Shown here piece by piece: positions 63,451 to 64,000 of a DNA stretch of 64,000 bases. Made by a program: the position numbers and the translations under genes. The notes under the pieces were generated by a model. It was not told the DNA's origin, searched no databases, and saw nothing but the letters and a program-made list of their open reading frames with translations. Within the stretch, counting starts at the first letter, position 1; every line of letters starts with the position of its first letter. The DNA comes from Dryomyza anilis (Eukaryota > Arthropoda > Insecta > Diptera > Dryomyzidae), in NCBI GenBank assembly GCA_951804985.1, contig OX638135.1, forward strand, positions 36,525,032 to 36,589,031, in the 5' to 3' direction.

Positions 63451-64000
63451 ATAACACTGAGATTCCGAACCACGGACCCACCATTGTAAAACAAGTGAAA
63501 TTTAATAATTTGAAATTTTCTTTTGAGAATTAAATAGAAAAATTAAAATATTAAAGAGTTAAATGCACCGATTGCTGTGAAAAATTTATAAACATTATAA
63601 AATATATAAAACGGAAAAATTTTATAGCAATATTAATATTAATATTAGAAAATTATAATAGATTACATTTTCAATAAAAATTGTTAAAAAAATGATTATT
63701 TTTTTTTTGTAAGAATCCTTTCTATTCCTATTGGAAAATAAACACATAGATTGACACTGAGACTCTGAACCCAGAACCCAGTGTACAATTTAAAAAATTA
63801 ATAATATCAATTTAAATAATAAGTATAAAAATACTTTATATAATGTTCGCTTCGTTAAAGTAAAAGCGAGTAAGCACAGCACCGATTGCTGTTATTTTTT
63901 TTGTTGTATTGAGAAACGTAGGGAGTTGCATTAAATAAACTTATAATTTATTAATAACTAGTGGTAACCAAATAATAATTCTCCGCCAAAACAACTTTTC
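63451..64000 (+). repeat. Third copy of the ~0.7-kb unit, lacking 139 bp, cut by window end
   Basis: Follows the two earlier copies closely but joins 'aataactag' directly to 'tggtaacc' at 63961/63962, where the other copies have 139 bp (61865-62003 and 62572-62710). Confidence 0.88.

Overview
This window is intergenic or heterochromatic-like DNA from an insect, most probably a higher fly (Diptera; a tephritid or related acalyptrate is my best inference). Pointers are the Helitron-like mini-me/DINE-1 type elements with TA and GTCY microsatellite cores, Ty3/gypsy, errantivirus and BEL/Pao retrotransposons, insect-type LINEs and a tRNA-derived SINE. I see no bacterial features and no intact host gene. 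The only candidate for host-derived coding sequence is a short two-exon remnant at 12951-13402.

Left part (1-21 kb): a fragment of an errantivirus-like protease is followed by a decayed LINE (LINE-A, about 300-5707). LINE-A is broken by a ~1.5 kb AT-rich insertion holding a 534-bp tandem duplication and by a Helitron-like element whose removal restores the reading frame. Next come a 'gcgcaaaa' satellite (about 5985-7290), three more Helitron-like copies (one with a PIF/Harbinger-type MITE inside), a long TA microsatellite, a second broken LINE (LINE-B, about 17190-19862) and a possible gypsy LTR end (20592-21035).

Middle and right part (21-61 kb): I read this as one errantivirus-like provirus torn open by later insertions. 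In order on the + strand are a 5' LTR with a tRNA-Lys-like primer site (about 21093-21295), gag, pol (RT, RNase H, integrase), the first part of env (40072-40962), the rest of env (60781-61098) and a matching LTR (about 61060-61259). Between pol and env lie a tandem repeat with a tRNA-like T arm, a degraded BEL/Pao element with a LINE inside it (26199-32976), and a nearly complete Ty3/gypsy element 'G' (32996-39900; 546-bp LTRs, 4-bp target duplication ATAT) that itself carries a Helitron-like copy. Env is split by an older minus-strand Ty3/gypsy element 'F' (40963-60780, target duplication ACTG). That copy is split in its RT domain by a young plus-strand copy of the same family (46278-55970, apparently identical 760-bp LTRs, target duplication ACGT, long open gag and pol frames). 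The old F also carries a SINE with a perfect 14-bp target duplication.

Right end (61-64 kb): the env tail, LTR and flanking DNA form a mosaic of tandem duplications: a ~2.14 kb unit repeated, containing a ~0.7 kb unit itself repeated, with a 15-bp minisatellite at the junction.

Insertion order inferred from nesting: errantivirus first; then BEL, G and old F; then young F, the SINE and the Helitron-like copy in G. The young F copy is the only element that looks recent. Its most interesting points are an in-frame TGA between protease and RT that is shared with the old copy, a predicted membrane segment ahead of the protease, and 2.36 kb of non-coding DNA between pol and the 3' LTR. Family names rest on recognised motifs and layout, not on database searches.
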